A DNA stretch of 64,000 nucleotides from Tenebrio molitor (taxonomy: Eukaryota; Arthropoda; Insecta; Coleoptera; Tenebrionidae): NCBI RefSeq assembly GCF_963966145.1, contig NC_091053.1:2294001-2358000 (forward strand), in the 5' to 3' direction. A model generated the notes under the pieces. That model was not told where the DNA came from. It ran no database searches and saw only the letters and a list, made by a program, of their open reading frames with translations. How positions within the stretch are numbered: position 1 is the stretch's first letter; the number at the start of each line of letters is the position of its first letter. This document shows positions 19,130 to 31,100 of the stretch, one piece after another. The position numbers and the translations under genes are program-made.

Positions 19130-20100
19130 TTCCTACTTTTCTTCCCGCCATTCTTTTTTTCTTGCTTTCTCTCTGCCTTCCTTTCTCTTTGCCTTGCTTC
19201 CTTCCTTCCTTCCATCCATCCATCCCTCTTTCCTTCATTTCTTCCTTCCCCTTTCCTTCCTTCCTTCAGTTCCTTCTCTCCTTTCTTTCTTCCGTCCGTC
19301 TTTCCTTTCTTTCTTTTTTCCATCGTTCCTTTCGTATAAATTACAGCAAATTTAACGTCGTCTCAGAAGACTCTTCTTTTTGTATTCTTCTCGGTCTCAA
19401 AGAGTTTCCTTTCTTTTTGCCTTTCTTCCTTCCTCCCTTCCTTCCTTCGTTCCTTCCTCCCTTACTTTCTTCTTGCCTCCTTCATTCTTTCCTCCCTTCC
19501 TGCAATCTTCCTTTCTTCCTTCCATCCATCCATCTTTCCTTCATTTCTTCCTTCCCTCCTTCCTTCCTTCCTTCAGTTCCTTCTCTCCTTTTCTTTCTTC
19601 CTTCCGTCTTTCCTTTGTTTCTTCTTTCCATCGTTCCTTTCATATAAATGACAGCAAATTTAACGTCGTCTCGGGAGACTCTTCTTTGTGTATTCTTCTC
19701 GGTCTCGAAGAGTTTCCTTTCTGATCTGCCTTCCTTTCTTTTTGTCTCCCTTCCTTCCTTCCTTCCTTCCTTCCTTCCTTCCTTCCTTCCTTCCTTCCTT
19801 CCTCCCTTCCTTCCTTCGTTCCTCCCTTCCTTCCTTCTTTCCCCCTTCAATCCTTCCTTCCTTCCTGTCTTTCTTCCTTTCTTCCTTCCATCCATCCATC
19901 TTTCCTTCATTTCTTCCTTCCCTCCTTCCTTCCTTCCTTCCTTCCTTCAGTTCCTTCTCTCCTTTCTTTCTGCCTTCCGCCTTTCCTTTCTTTCTTCTTT
20001 CCATCGTTCCTTTCATATAAATGACAGCAAATTTAATGTCGTCTCAGAAGACTCTTCTTTTTGAATTCTTCTCGGTTTCGAAGAGTTTCTTTTCTGATCT
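19130..20100. repeat. TTCC-rich pyrimidine tract with three embedded copies of a unique segment
   Basis: The plus strand is nearly all pyrimidine (CCTT repeats with CCATCCATC and CTTTC variants). It is interrupted by three copies of a roughly 95-bp mixed segment, beginning near 19320, 19630 and 20005. That segment contains ATGACAGCAAATTTAACGTC, a GTCTC..GAGAC dyad and TTCTCGGTCTCGAAGAG. Long reading frames on both strands (Pro/Ser/Phe/Leu-rich on plus, Lys/Glu/Gly/Arg-rich on minus) are low-complexity artefacts, not genes. Confidence 0.9.
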
Positions 20101-20479
20101 GGTTGACATATTAAGGTTACCACACTCTTCTTCTTCTTCTAAGGAATCGTCTGACTTGGTTTACATGTTGAGATAACATGCTCTTCTTTTTCCTAAACAC
20201 ACTTTCCTAAATAAACAACAGGAACATTACTCCTTTATCTTCTTTCCTAAGATACAAAAATAGAAGATAGTTTCTATAATTATATTAAACACTTTCAACT
20301 CCACTATTCGGGACTCTTTCACCAAAATCCATCCTCTCTTCTTTTTTTCCACTAGTCTTTCCCTCTCTCCCGTCTCTTCCGCACAAATCGGAACGCGTTG
20401 AAGAGTTATTATGTATTGATAAAATATTTATCTATTTGAAAAAGGTAGATACAAAATAAATTTGTAATTTTTCCAATGA

Positions 20480-20612
20480 AATATTTAAAAAATGTAATGT
20501 GCACCTCGGCCAAAAAGTGCCTTTTGTCCTTGTCTGTTGGAAGCCTCGGCTGCGCCTCGGCCAGAAAACTCAAACTCAGGCGAAAAAGATGCACTTTTTG
20601 GTATTGATACAC
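20480..20612. repeat. Dispersed repeat, copy 1 (pairs with 38205-38320)
   Basis: Contains AAAAGTGCCTTTTGTCCTTG, then AAGCCTCGGCTGCGCCTCGG, then GAAAAAGATGCACTTTTTG. The outer parts are inverted (AAAAAGTGC..GCACTTTTT), so it is a short fold-back with a GCCTCGGC/GCCGAGGC centre. Confidence 0.7.
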
Positions 20613-22641
20613 AAATAACTATTAAATTATTGCGACACAATGATAATAACAATAAGTTTCGGTAAAACAAATTAATGTTTCACCCAAAACTTGCCTGATT
20701 GTTTACACCGCATAATCCAATTCAAGTTTGAAACCATATTCACGCTCGCATAAACTGAACAAACAAATTGTTCTTGAACTTTATTGCAAATCGAATTTCC
20801 TCTCGAGACAATTTTAAGACAGGTCTCGAGAATAGTTAAAAGTGTGCCACAAAAAAAAAACTATTGATTTAATTTTTTAAAACTTGCAAGTCTGTTCACA
20901 AATAACCACATTTTTTGCTTTACAAAGTCTAAAATGTGAGCTATTTCCTTCCGCTCTGGCGTTTCCAGGTTACATTCTTTGCATTCGGAATGCAGTTGCC
21001 TTACTGTTACAACAAACAAAAAACTATTCCCCAGATTTCAACACGTTCCACGCAGAATAGGAATTTTCACAAAGCAAAATGTGATCTGAAAAATACAAAA
21101 GTGTTTGTTACCGAAAGCACGTAATAAACAAATTGTTGGTTGATCGAAATGTAGCGGAAAAATCCACCTCAAATGAAAGCTCCTGTTATTATCCCGCTTT
21201 TTCTCCAAACTTCACTCAACTCCAAACAAATCCCGAAACATTTAATTAAATTGATTAAATTTGTTGGCGCTGAATTAACTGAGATTTTTCTCCTTCTTCC
21301 AAAAAGTCACAAATCCCATCCAGTCCCGTTAATAAATTACCGCGCCCTTTGAGAACACATGAGAGCTTTCCGGAGAATTTTGTTTGAATTTGTAGCAAAA
21401 CTAATTTTAACAAATTTCCATTGCTGACACAGACAAGCAAAAGTTGAAATCATCATTACAGGGACATAAAAATGAGATTAAAAAACTTTGCCAGGACAAT
21501 AAGGATTTTAATTACAAAACTGCTTCCACGTCTATTTTGGACAAGAAATATTAGAAGTGACAGGAAAAATGGAAATAAACTTTTTGGAAGTATGTAAATT
21601 CGTGGACCAAGAAAAAATTGCTGGCTCTAGTCCGGAAGACTTTAAGCTCACGACGCTGTTAAAAATTCATTTCTAGGAAAACCGTTTCACATCCTGACAT
21701 TTAGATCTTTGTGGGCGTAGATTTATTTGGAATTTTGAATGAAAACTTCCAACCTAGCATTCCCCTGGACAAAAGCTCGCAACAGTTTAATTCACTTTTA
21801 TGCAACCAAGTAACGAGGGACTTGCTTCCATAAAGCTCTCCTTACACAATAATTAGCACTGCCTGAAGAACAAAACAAACCACGACCGCATTGCCACCTG
21901 ATGCGCTCCCCACTCCTGCGCCGCATGCGCCACATTTGAAGATTGTCCGACATATGAAAGCGCGCGAAAGCTTCAGCCGATTCAGTTGAAGCTCAGCTTT
22001 ACGGGTTAAAGGTCGACAGCCTGCAAGTGCTTGAGCTGCAGTGTGAGCTACCAAGGTGCGGGGTGAGTTATAGCGCCGGGATAGTTTAGAGAAGTATGCT
22101 CGCGGAGGGCTCTAAGTTTTAATTGGTTGGGTAGGTTTTTGACGCGAAGAAATGGTGCCGGCAAATTAATGTTGCTCGTTAAGAAAGTTTCGGGGCTGCG
22201 ACAACGGCTTAAGTCAATGTTTAAGTAGCAGATTTGATGTGAGAGATTTTTTAAGTTGCCTTAAAGTGGACGGTCGGTGGGATTTATTCATAGGTGGGTA
22301 ATAAAATTTAGCCAACGTGTGTGTTTACTCGAGCTAAATAGAAGTTTTATCGAAGCCTATTTTTATGCATAGTTTACAGATAAGTTTCCAGTAAAATGGA
22401 AGCTGTAAACCTACATTTTTGTATTTCATTAAATATTTTGCGGGTCATAAGAGAAACTGAATTGCTTGAGGAAGTTATAAAAACACTCAATTTATTTCTG
22501 ATTTTATTCTAAACAAACACAATTTTTCAAATTACATTTATTTAAGTGTTTTTCTATTCTTAGAAGTTGTTTTAGTAAGACAGCTAGATTCAGATACATT
22601 TTTCGCTTGGTACCATAGCATAGGCTTAAATTATGAGAATA

Positions 22642-23047
22642 TACAGGGTGTTAGTAAATGGTTGGGAATAAATTTCAGGGTGAACTCCTTACGAAAAATG
22701 TGGCTTAAAACCTAAATAAAGTTTTTCGTTAAAATGCGTAGTTTTCTCAAAAAATAAAATGTAGTCCACTGTTGGAGAATTTCTCTAATTAGTTCATTTG
22801 CCTAAAATCGCATTAGTTTTGAATTTTGACATACGTTAAAAAATTCAACTTTCCACGTTTAATTTTTTTTTTAACCGTAGTATTTAAAAAAAATACGGAT
22901 ATGCCAGAATGCGTTTATTTTTCTTTTTTTCTTTTTTTGAGAAAACTACTCATTTTAGCGAAAAACTTTATTTAGGTTTTAAGCCACATTTTTCGTAAGG
23001 AGTTTACCCTGAAATTATTTCCCAACCATTTACTAACACCCTGTATA
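22642..23047. mobile_element. ACAGGGTG-type inverted-repeat element, family 3, about 405 bp
   Basis: Left end TACAGGGTGTTAGTAAATGG, right end its inverse. The arms extend well over 100 bp each (TTACGAAAAATGTGGCTTAA on the left, its inverse near 22980-23005). No coding capacity. Confidence 0.85.
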
Positions 23048-26000
23048 TATACATATTTTTAAATGAACGAATCCAGGAAAGACAAACAAAATATCACATC
23101 TGTGATTGCCTCAACTTTTGTTTTCAATATATCTTTCATAGTTGAGAAGAAAGTACTTTTTAAAAATGTTTTTTAATAAAACCGAAAGTTTCGCCAGTCT
23201 TAAGGGCACAAGTTGCTTATTAGAAGCGACTGCAAAATTGTAAAAATGAAGAAATCCGTGCAAGTGTAGTTATGAAGTTGGAAATAATCTCGTCGGGAAA
23301 ATGTTTGTAGAGAAAAATTAGAAAATTTATTAGGAAAGTCTTGTGGAGAAAGGAAAGAACGTTGCTTTGACAGCATCTACATCTGTCAAAGTAGTGTGGG
23401 GTGAACGGAAATTGCAACGATGCAATTCCGCTTCCTGAATTGTAAAGTTTGCTGACGTTATTTCTTAGAAATTTGCAAAAGCTGCAAACCTGGCTCGAAT
23501 GTCATTTTAAAACTTAAGAATAATGACATTCTGAAAATGTAAAACAATTTGTTATTATTCAAAAATAATATTTTGAAAACAACTTTTTCCAGCATTTTGC
23601 TCGCGTGCTTTAATGACATCAGTATCAAGTAGAATTTTTGTTTGAAAATTTTTCCAAAGCCACATAATCGTACCTTAGGCTATTAGTAATAAACAATATG
23701 TCAAAAACGGATGTACGTCCATCTAAACTATTTTTAAAACGCCGTTGAAAGTAGCGGATCTACATCCACTGCGATACACTCGACAAAGATTTATCGCTAC
23801 AGCGTAGCTCCTTGACGTCCTATCGCGATAAAACAAAGTGCAAAACACAATCAGAAGTCTTGCTTTTCCCACAAACTTGGCTTAAAGAGAACCGATATGT
23901 TAGTTTTTGAGTGAACCTGAGCCAAACAGACAGACAAAGTGCTAAAACGTCTGTATCGCGTAAACAACGCAAAATTCGAATATTTCCAACATATCAGACA
24001 CTCCTATTTACTTCTCGTCTCTGTTAATTCTTATTTTGTAAAAATCGTCCTCGGAAAATTGTATTCAAACCAATTTTGTGCTGTTCCTTCATATTTTTGT
24101 GGTTGTTTCATTCTCCCAACGATCCTGCTTCAAAAGAGCTGTCGATCCAATTTTCAATTTGTGACACCGCATTATTTGCGTTTTTTTTCCACAAACATGT
24201 GAACACGTGGCCCTGGGGACCAAAAGCTTACACTGCACGCGTTTGAAAGCTTTCCAACAAGCAATGTGATACATTTTCATTTTTCAGGACACTAATAGCT
24301 TCTCGTTTGACCAAAAAAAAAAAAACATAACTATGTAATGTGTTGCTTGGAATTCTTTTGAGAGCTGATCCAGACAAGTATTACTTGAAATCCTTGATAA
24401 ATTCTCTCACTCGTTGCATAAAAAGTTTCCTCCTTTTTCTCCTAGTTTTTCTCTTTGATGGCCCGATTTTGCCACAGCTGCCTCTCACTTCTCTTTAGCT
24501 ATTATCGTTGGCCTGCTGTTCACTACGAACAAACAAAACTACAAAAAGCTCTGGCCAGCTAATGAAGCTCTAACTCGCTCTAAAATTTCCACTTTCCACG
24601 AAATAAAACATGAGCGCGAATTACAATTTCATTGTGCACTTTAAATCACATTGTCTGCGCTGTCCAAGTTAATTAACTATCTGCTACACTGTGATAACGC
24701 AATAATTACCACACTAGCTTGTCCCCGAAAATTACAGAGATAATTATCTACTATAGTCGGTTCGTCGAGACGAGTCACCGCGCCAAAACAAAGTCACATG
24801 GTATGATCGCGAGAGCAGTTTAAATAAAAAACACAACGGAAAAACAATTCTCTGCTAATTTTTCTTCTTGGTCAGAGAAAACAAACAAAACGAAACGACT
24901 CTCTCTTAATTCAATTTCCTTGCTGCAACAAGGATTCGTTAGTCCTGGACAAGAATCATCATTAGACCAGTTTTGAAAAGTCAGAGACCAACAGAAGCCC
25001 CACACGGGTGAAATCCCTTTAAGCTGTGCAATCGTAAAAGGATTTAGATAAAATGGATTCTCCATTTGTCATAAAGTATCGATCCTTATCACTTCGTCCT
25101 GGCATTTTCCAATTAGAATTGGTTTAAACGGGGCCGACACAGACTTTCACAAACAAGTTTCGTCTACAGATTTAGTCGTTCAAGCGCACGCTTTTTCTTA
25201 TGGAGGTCCGACACACCGCCCAAGGTCATCAGTCTAGCTGTAGCATTTTTGGTGACTTTTAAGCAGATTTCAAGCCGTTTAGATCTAATACAGATTCTTG
25301 GTAGAACTTGATAGCCCCAAGGTTTCATTTACACAGTTTTTTGATATCAAAACAAACAGCAGGCGCATCAACACACAAAGATAAGGTCCAATAAATGAAA
25401 TTTGTAAATTAATCCGTTGGTAATCTGGGATCAGAGGACACGGGATCGTGGAATTCTCATATTACAGCCATATTGGGTTATTTGGTGACAAGTTAAACTG
25501 AACGCTCGTTGATAATTTATTTAAACGGAAATCGATCCTTGAAACGCGGTGTAACGTTGCAAAATTTAATGTCCCACATGCGTCCCACTAATGGAAATTT
25601 ATTAAACAAATCCCGATTATTCTAATCACAAAAACGACACAAACCAGATGTAGTAATCCTGACAGTATGGCGAGGAAATAATCGTAATCGTCCAGGACGA
25701 AATTTCATTGCGACAGGACGGTGCGGCTCCCAACACTGCACCCAGGGTGTTGTATCGTGTTAACTGGGCGGCAGTTTTTCTGCAAAATCTATTTAAGGGA
25801 GGATCCGGCTGTTAACCCCTGCGAAATAATCCGCCCCATTCTGCGTCGATTTATCACGTTTACCTCCGTATCCGGAGGACAATTCAGATCGCAACGATTT
25901 CCCTTTTTAGCAAATCTCATCACAATGAGCACCATTTATCACATTACGACGACCATTAAAAACGCCTGGAATTTTCTGCACCAACTTCTATTGCATTTTC

Positions 26001-27568
26001 CCCTTTTTCATTGGACACGAAATTTACTCGAAAGGCTGCCAACTCCACTCACGACTATCACCTTTTACAATGTTTGCCCAACACTAACCACTTGTTCGAT
26101 CGATAATAAGACTATTGAAAGTCCTGCAGTGCACCCGAACGGACTTTGGAAACGCTGCCGATTTGCTAAATCGAATTAAGCAATGATGTTGACGTTGCCT
26201 GAATGAAACATGTGTGGTTGTCGTTGCAGCATTGACACACAAAGCTTTGAAAAGTGCTTTTCTAAAAAGCTAAAGCTTCGCGCAACTGGCAGCTTATCCA
26301 ACAGCTTTTATGCAATCATTTGAGTTAATTCCAACACTGTGATTGATACAAATCGGTTCATTTGCACCGGAAGCAATAGCAAGTCACGCGAAATTGAAAT
26401 ATTTCGCGGTGCACCTTGGACGAATTTGAATTCAAAAGTAGTCGATGTTTTCAGTTTTCATTGACAGATTTTTCACTGATATATCGCTCCGCCGCCGCGC
26501 AGATATTTCCAAGGTCACAGCCCATGAGAGAATCCAATTCGTTTCCTTTGCTCTTAAAAACTTCTTCATCACATTTTGTTTGAATTAACGACTGTAAAAT
26601 ATTAATATCTCTCGAGGAGAGAGCTTTCGGCGACAGTTTTAGTTTGGTGAAGTTTTTAATTAAGGCAGTAACTCAATTACAAATTAAAAAATGTGGGTGT
26701 CTGATTGGCACAAAAAACGCAGGTCAGAGGTGACAGTTTGTAAATGCTCCAACAGCCTAGATAAATTGCTCCAATGCTTTTAAGTCGCAGAATTAAGAAA
26801 TGAAATGTCTGAATCATATTTCGTATTAATTATTTTTCCCATTAATTTTGCTTTAAATCCTACGCGAATCTCGATGCGCTACTTATCCTGTCGCCTCTCA
26901 GCTTTTCTCTAATTGTGCATCCCAATCCTTTAATTGAATCAGTTGAGAGGGATGATGGCGAAATAAATCAGCTCAGAGGGATTACAATTTCAAGCGACTT
27001 TTTTCACTTTTTAATTGCAACGGTTTACAATGGTTTATGGCTTGTCCGTAAATGCTGCCTGTTTTTGGTCGCTTCGGCACGCTGGTCCGTACTCGCCTTG
27101 GTACTCCTTCCTGGTACCGCTTTTCTCTTCCCCAATCGCTCTTGGTCCAATTAATTCTAGCCACTTGTCATTTCCCTTGCACAATGTGTGACAAGACGCC
27201 TCGCTCAAATTAATTTCTCATGATGATTGCCCCAGCTAATGAGCGAAGTTTCTGATTAATAAGTGCTCTCAGGCCGTTCTTTGTGGCCAGGATGTGCGTG
27301 ATTGTTCGAAGCGCTCCTGCAAAAATTCCCTTCGGAGAGATTATCCTTGCAAAAAGGTACACGTGGGCGAGAATGATCGTTCATTTATTTTAGCGACACG
27401 CGCGCAACAACACGAATTATTTAGTATTTAGACGTTCCGTGAAATACATATTCTCGAGCTGGAAATATCCAGAATCATAAAATGCTTTGTCAGGCTTCTT
27501 ATTAAAACAAAAATCTCTACTTCTCCACAAACACATCTTTCACAGCTAGCTGAATTATTACGTATTCA

Positions 27569-27606
27569 GAGAAAAGTGGGGTAATTCCGATCACCCCACT
27601 TTTCTC
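27569..27606. promoter_or_regulatory. Perfect 14-bp inverted repeat upstream of GARNL3
   Basis: GAGAAAAGTGGGGT, a 10-base loop (AATTCCGATC) and the exact inverse. It lies about 380-410 bp upstream of the proposed start codon. Part of the loop and arm (GATCGGAATT) recurs inverted near 27676. It could be a protein-binding dyad or an RNA hairpin if transcribed; function unknown. Confidence 0.5.
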
Positions 27607-27923
27607 GTGGAAATGACCCGCCATTTATAACATGATCGTGTCACAGCTGTCCCAACTTAATTGTGAATTCGCGTGATCGGAATTCCCCCGTATTGCCTAA
27701 ATAATGATAAATAACCGCTGCAGGACGATCGGCCATTGCCAGACGGGTTCTATTATCGCTTCTATTACGCACCATTTCTTTGCAACCTATCTAATCCAGA
27801 GTGATCGGCGCTCGCCTAACACAATCAGCTGTTTAAATAGGCGTCTGAGGCTCGGAATCCGGGTGATTAATAGCGGCCGGAGTGAATGTGTGCGCGACCC
27901 GATCGACTCCGGTGTATTGTAAG

Positions 27924-27981
27924 ATGCCCGAAGAAAAATAGTGCGGCGGGAGAGTGATTGATGGTCGCCTGGGAGGACTAG
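27924..27981 (+). promoter_or_regulatory. Two short upstream open frames in the GARNL3 leader
   Basis: ATG CCC GAA GAA AAA TAG (27924-27941) and ATG GTC GCC TGG GAG GAC TAG (27961-27981) precede the predicted GARNL3 ATG at 27983. If the leader starts upstream of them, they would reduce initiation at the main start. Confidence 0.45.
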
Positions 27982-27982
27982 C

Positions 27983-28149
27983 ATGCTGTGTCTGGACATG
28001 CGGCTTGTCCAGAGATTAAGAGGTGAAAGGACAGAAGACGCTGCCGCGAGAGACCGCTCCAAAAGCGTGTGCGTCGCCAGCTTTAGGAGCAAGTCGCCGA
28101 GGGATGTCAGCGCCTTCAAGCTCTTCCACAGGCGCGCCAGCAGTGCCAT
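27983..28149 (+). CDS. GARNL3: GARNL3 proposed first coding exon
   Basis: ATG to the donor CAT|GTAAGG, 167 nt. The 55 codons start MLCLDMRLVQRLRGERTEDA and include a basic Ser/Arg stretch, SKSVCVASFRSKSPRD. It leaves two bases that pair in phase with the single base starting the exon at 39940. This exon is inferred from phase, the donor, codon usage and the lack of stops; the N-terminus is poorly conserved among GARNL3 proteins. Another first exon is possible. Confidence 0.6.
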
Positions 28150-31100
28150 GTAAGGAGGGTAACATTTACAAAACACAACGACAATTCTTTGTTTCTTATG
28201 GCGGTTCGATCACAACACTCTAGATATCGACCCAAATGTACACAGTCCACTTCATCGGTCGCAAAGTGCTCCATAAAAATTCTGTAAACAATTCCTCGCT
28301 TGTTTTCATGCTGATCCTCAAAGCTCGAGTGTAAATATTTCAACTCCAACACAAACTGCACTTGCCAACAAACAAAACAATTTTTTTATTTTATTTTTTT
28401 ACGACTGGTGCTGTTATCGCTACAATTGTTTATGTCGTGCAGAAGGAATTTTTTGGCTGGGCCAGTGACTGACAGACAAGTGTAAATAGCAAAGTAATTA
28501 AGTTGGAACGTAAACATTTTAGCCATGGGCGAGTCCCCCGCCCACGCACCGCAGAAGACCATTATCTATTGTAATAAACGAGAATTTTTCGTTTGTTTTG
28601 TTTGTATCCACTTAATATGAGCGTAATGGTTTAATGAATAAACAATATGAACAATTCCGCTTGACAAACAACTTTGGGCTCATCACCCAGATGGTCCTTG
28701 CGAGTTGCTCAATTTTCTTCACCGTCAGATTCTTCAAAATCGATTGGCGAACAATAATTCGCCAGAAGATATCGCGTCTGCGATCTAGAAAGTACATACA
28801 ATGACAATTATTTTTTGAGCTACAATTTTTTTTAATTGCTTTTAGTCTTCTACGTTGTCAAACAACCTCGTAGGTAAAATTTCGGCACATTTTAAAACAA
28901 CACCCTGTATATCATATTTTATAAAACGTACACCAATGCGGTTTCCTTGTTTTGAAACATATTTCCTATAGGTTACTTCGCATTGGCGTACATTTTATAA
29001 AACATGATATACAGGGTGAATTTTGAAAATGTGCTGAAATTTTACCTACGAGGTTGTAGGACAACGTAGAAAACTGAAAGCAATTTAAAAAAATTGTAGC
29101 TCAAAAAATAAATGTCATTTTATTTTGTAACAGAATTTTTTAAATATTTTTCCCTGTATAGAAACAATAGAGGTCCCTGAGTGGAGCCTTGGGGGACACG
29201 GGACGCTCCGGCGTAAATTAGTTTGGGCTGGCGGAGATGGAGCAAGCTCAGTGTATTGTTTACCAATAGCGTGCAAGACAAATAGTACCGCTGCTAGTAA
29301 TTAGACAAACATTTGCACTACCCACTCACCTGTTCATTGCGGTGGATCGGCACGTCGTAAAATAAACGCACCAGGATACAGTGTCTCAAATTCAGAAGGG
29401 AGGATTGAAATCAAACCAGAACAAAAATAAATATCTCTTTCGCAATTATCAACTCGCTCTCATAAATTGCTAATTCAATTTCCATCTTTGTACAAACCCT
29501 TTCTAAAAGTCATGTTTGTTGACAAACACACTGCAGGATTGCCTTCGTTAGCCACATCCGCTACCCCCTTTGTTGTTACATTAATTTAAAGGCAGATTCT
29601 TGTAATTAATCCGCATGGTGAACTGACTAATGACTGTTATTTACTGTTAACACCTTTGTGGCACGCTAAATCCAATAAATTACAACGTCACTCGCTTATC
29701 TCGAAGGCGCCAACTTTCCCCGGTTATCCGCAACGACCTGAATGTCTTTGTTTGGAAAGGTCTGGTCTCTACAAATTGCTAAACCTGTCAAGCAACGCAG
29801 TTGCTGAGCGAAAATCAAATAAAAAATGAAAAACAGTGATGTGGAATAATTTCGAGCGAATAAGAGTGGGCCGGATGCAGAGCCTTGTGGGACACCAAAA
29901 ATTTCGGTTGGATTCGAAAACAGAATGATGGAAAACTGTTTTTACAACTCCATTAGAATCTTGATCGAATCTATAAATCAATAAATGAAGGTGATTTTTG
30001 CAGGCGCGAGCCAGACGACGATTTGAGCGTGTCGCGTGACGATTTTAGCGTGTCGCATAAACTAATTCGTTAGTTTTCACTTCAAAAAATGTCACTACTG
30101 AGACTGTCGTGAAAATAGTTTTCGAAGCAACCGAACCAATTTCCTTGGAAAAGCGAGAGAAATGTACCAAACACTAATTTCCCTGTTTTCGCAACTTCCA
30201 CAAAGTTTCAGCCGCGTGACGTTTACTCCTTGGAACTAAGTCTCTCTTAATTTATTTACATTGTTTCTGTTGTTCCAAATAATCAGTTTCAGCTTACGGA
30301 AAATTAATTTTTCAGATTAAGCTCTCTAGTTGGGAGTTTTAAAATTAAGCGCTTCGACTGATTCGAATCGGATAGCCAAAAGGATAATTATATTAAATTC
30401 TGATGAGCGCAGTTGTATTTAATTTTTTTAATGTTGGCGAGTATGGGAACAGCTGCATGCAGGTTCCAACAGGATTAAGGATTATAAAATTCATCCTTTT
30501 TACTACGAACGAATACACAAAACTGCCTAGTTTCCAGTTTTGAACAAAACACACCGAAGCAATCGGAACGAGCTCCTCTCAATTCCGATTGGTTTCAAGC
30601 TCCAATAAATAACAATTAAGCAAAATTTCTTTATTGGCGAGACCTCCTCGAAGCAACTCGTTACAAGAACTTCACGCTTGGGATCGTTCGAAATGAGAGG
30701 GTCAAGTACAATCGAGCTTTCTTCTAGCGAGCTTTCGAGCACTATCCAGTTTTGCCAACATCACAGATTTCGAATGAAATTTAGATGAAATATGTACCGA
30801 TTAAACGTGCGAGCTTAAAGCGCAACCGAGTTTTGGATTTAACGCGTGGATGTATTGCAGCCCCAAAGAGAATAACAAAATTGTATTATACTAGTTTAGC
30901 CAGGTGTTGGGTTATGTCAGGACAGCGAAAGAGCTTTGACATGTCTCGATGGAGTTAATCACGCAAAGCTAAAACCTGCATGGCGGAACGTGACGTAATA
31001 TTGTTAAAAGCTCGCCGGGTAATGTCATCGCGTGAACTTTCAGTTTGAAAGCTCGTGCAGGATCGCGCTAATTGAGACGTACCTGCGACGAACAAGAGTG

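Larger units (their letters stand above)
20101..27568. other. Intergenic between the OBP array and GARNL3
   Basis: About 7.5 kb without a gene I can support. It holds a dispersed repeat at about 20480-20612 and an inverted-repeat element at 22642-23047. The GC-richer part near 25.7-27.9 kb may hold regulatory sequence for the GARNL3 start, but I recognise no specific site. The 152-codon open frame near 25721 has no family resemblance. Confidence 0.5.

Noticed and set aside
19162..20064. Long reading frames on both strands (up to 161 codons) in the TTCC tract
   Set aside because: Pure low-complexity translation of a microsatellite (PSFLPSF on one strand, KEGRKEGR on the other). They exist in several frames at once and have no start context or splice evidence.
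25721..26179. 152-codon plus-strand open frame
   Set aside because: Starts at GTG rather than ATG, resembles no family, and has no splice or promoter context. Likely chance in a GC-richer patch.
27787..28176. 129-codon minus frame opposite the GARNL3 first exon
   Set aside because: Antisense shadow of a GC-rich coding exon, with no recognisable domain.
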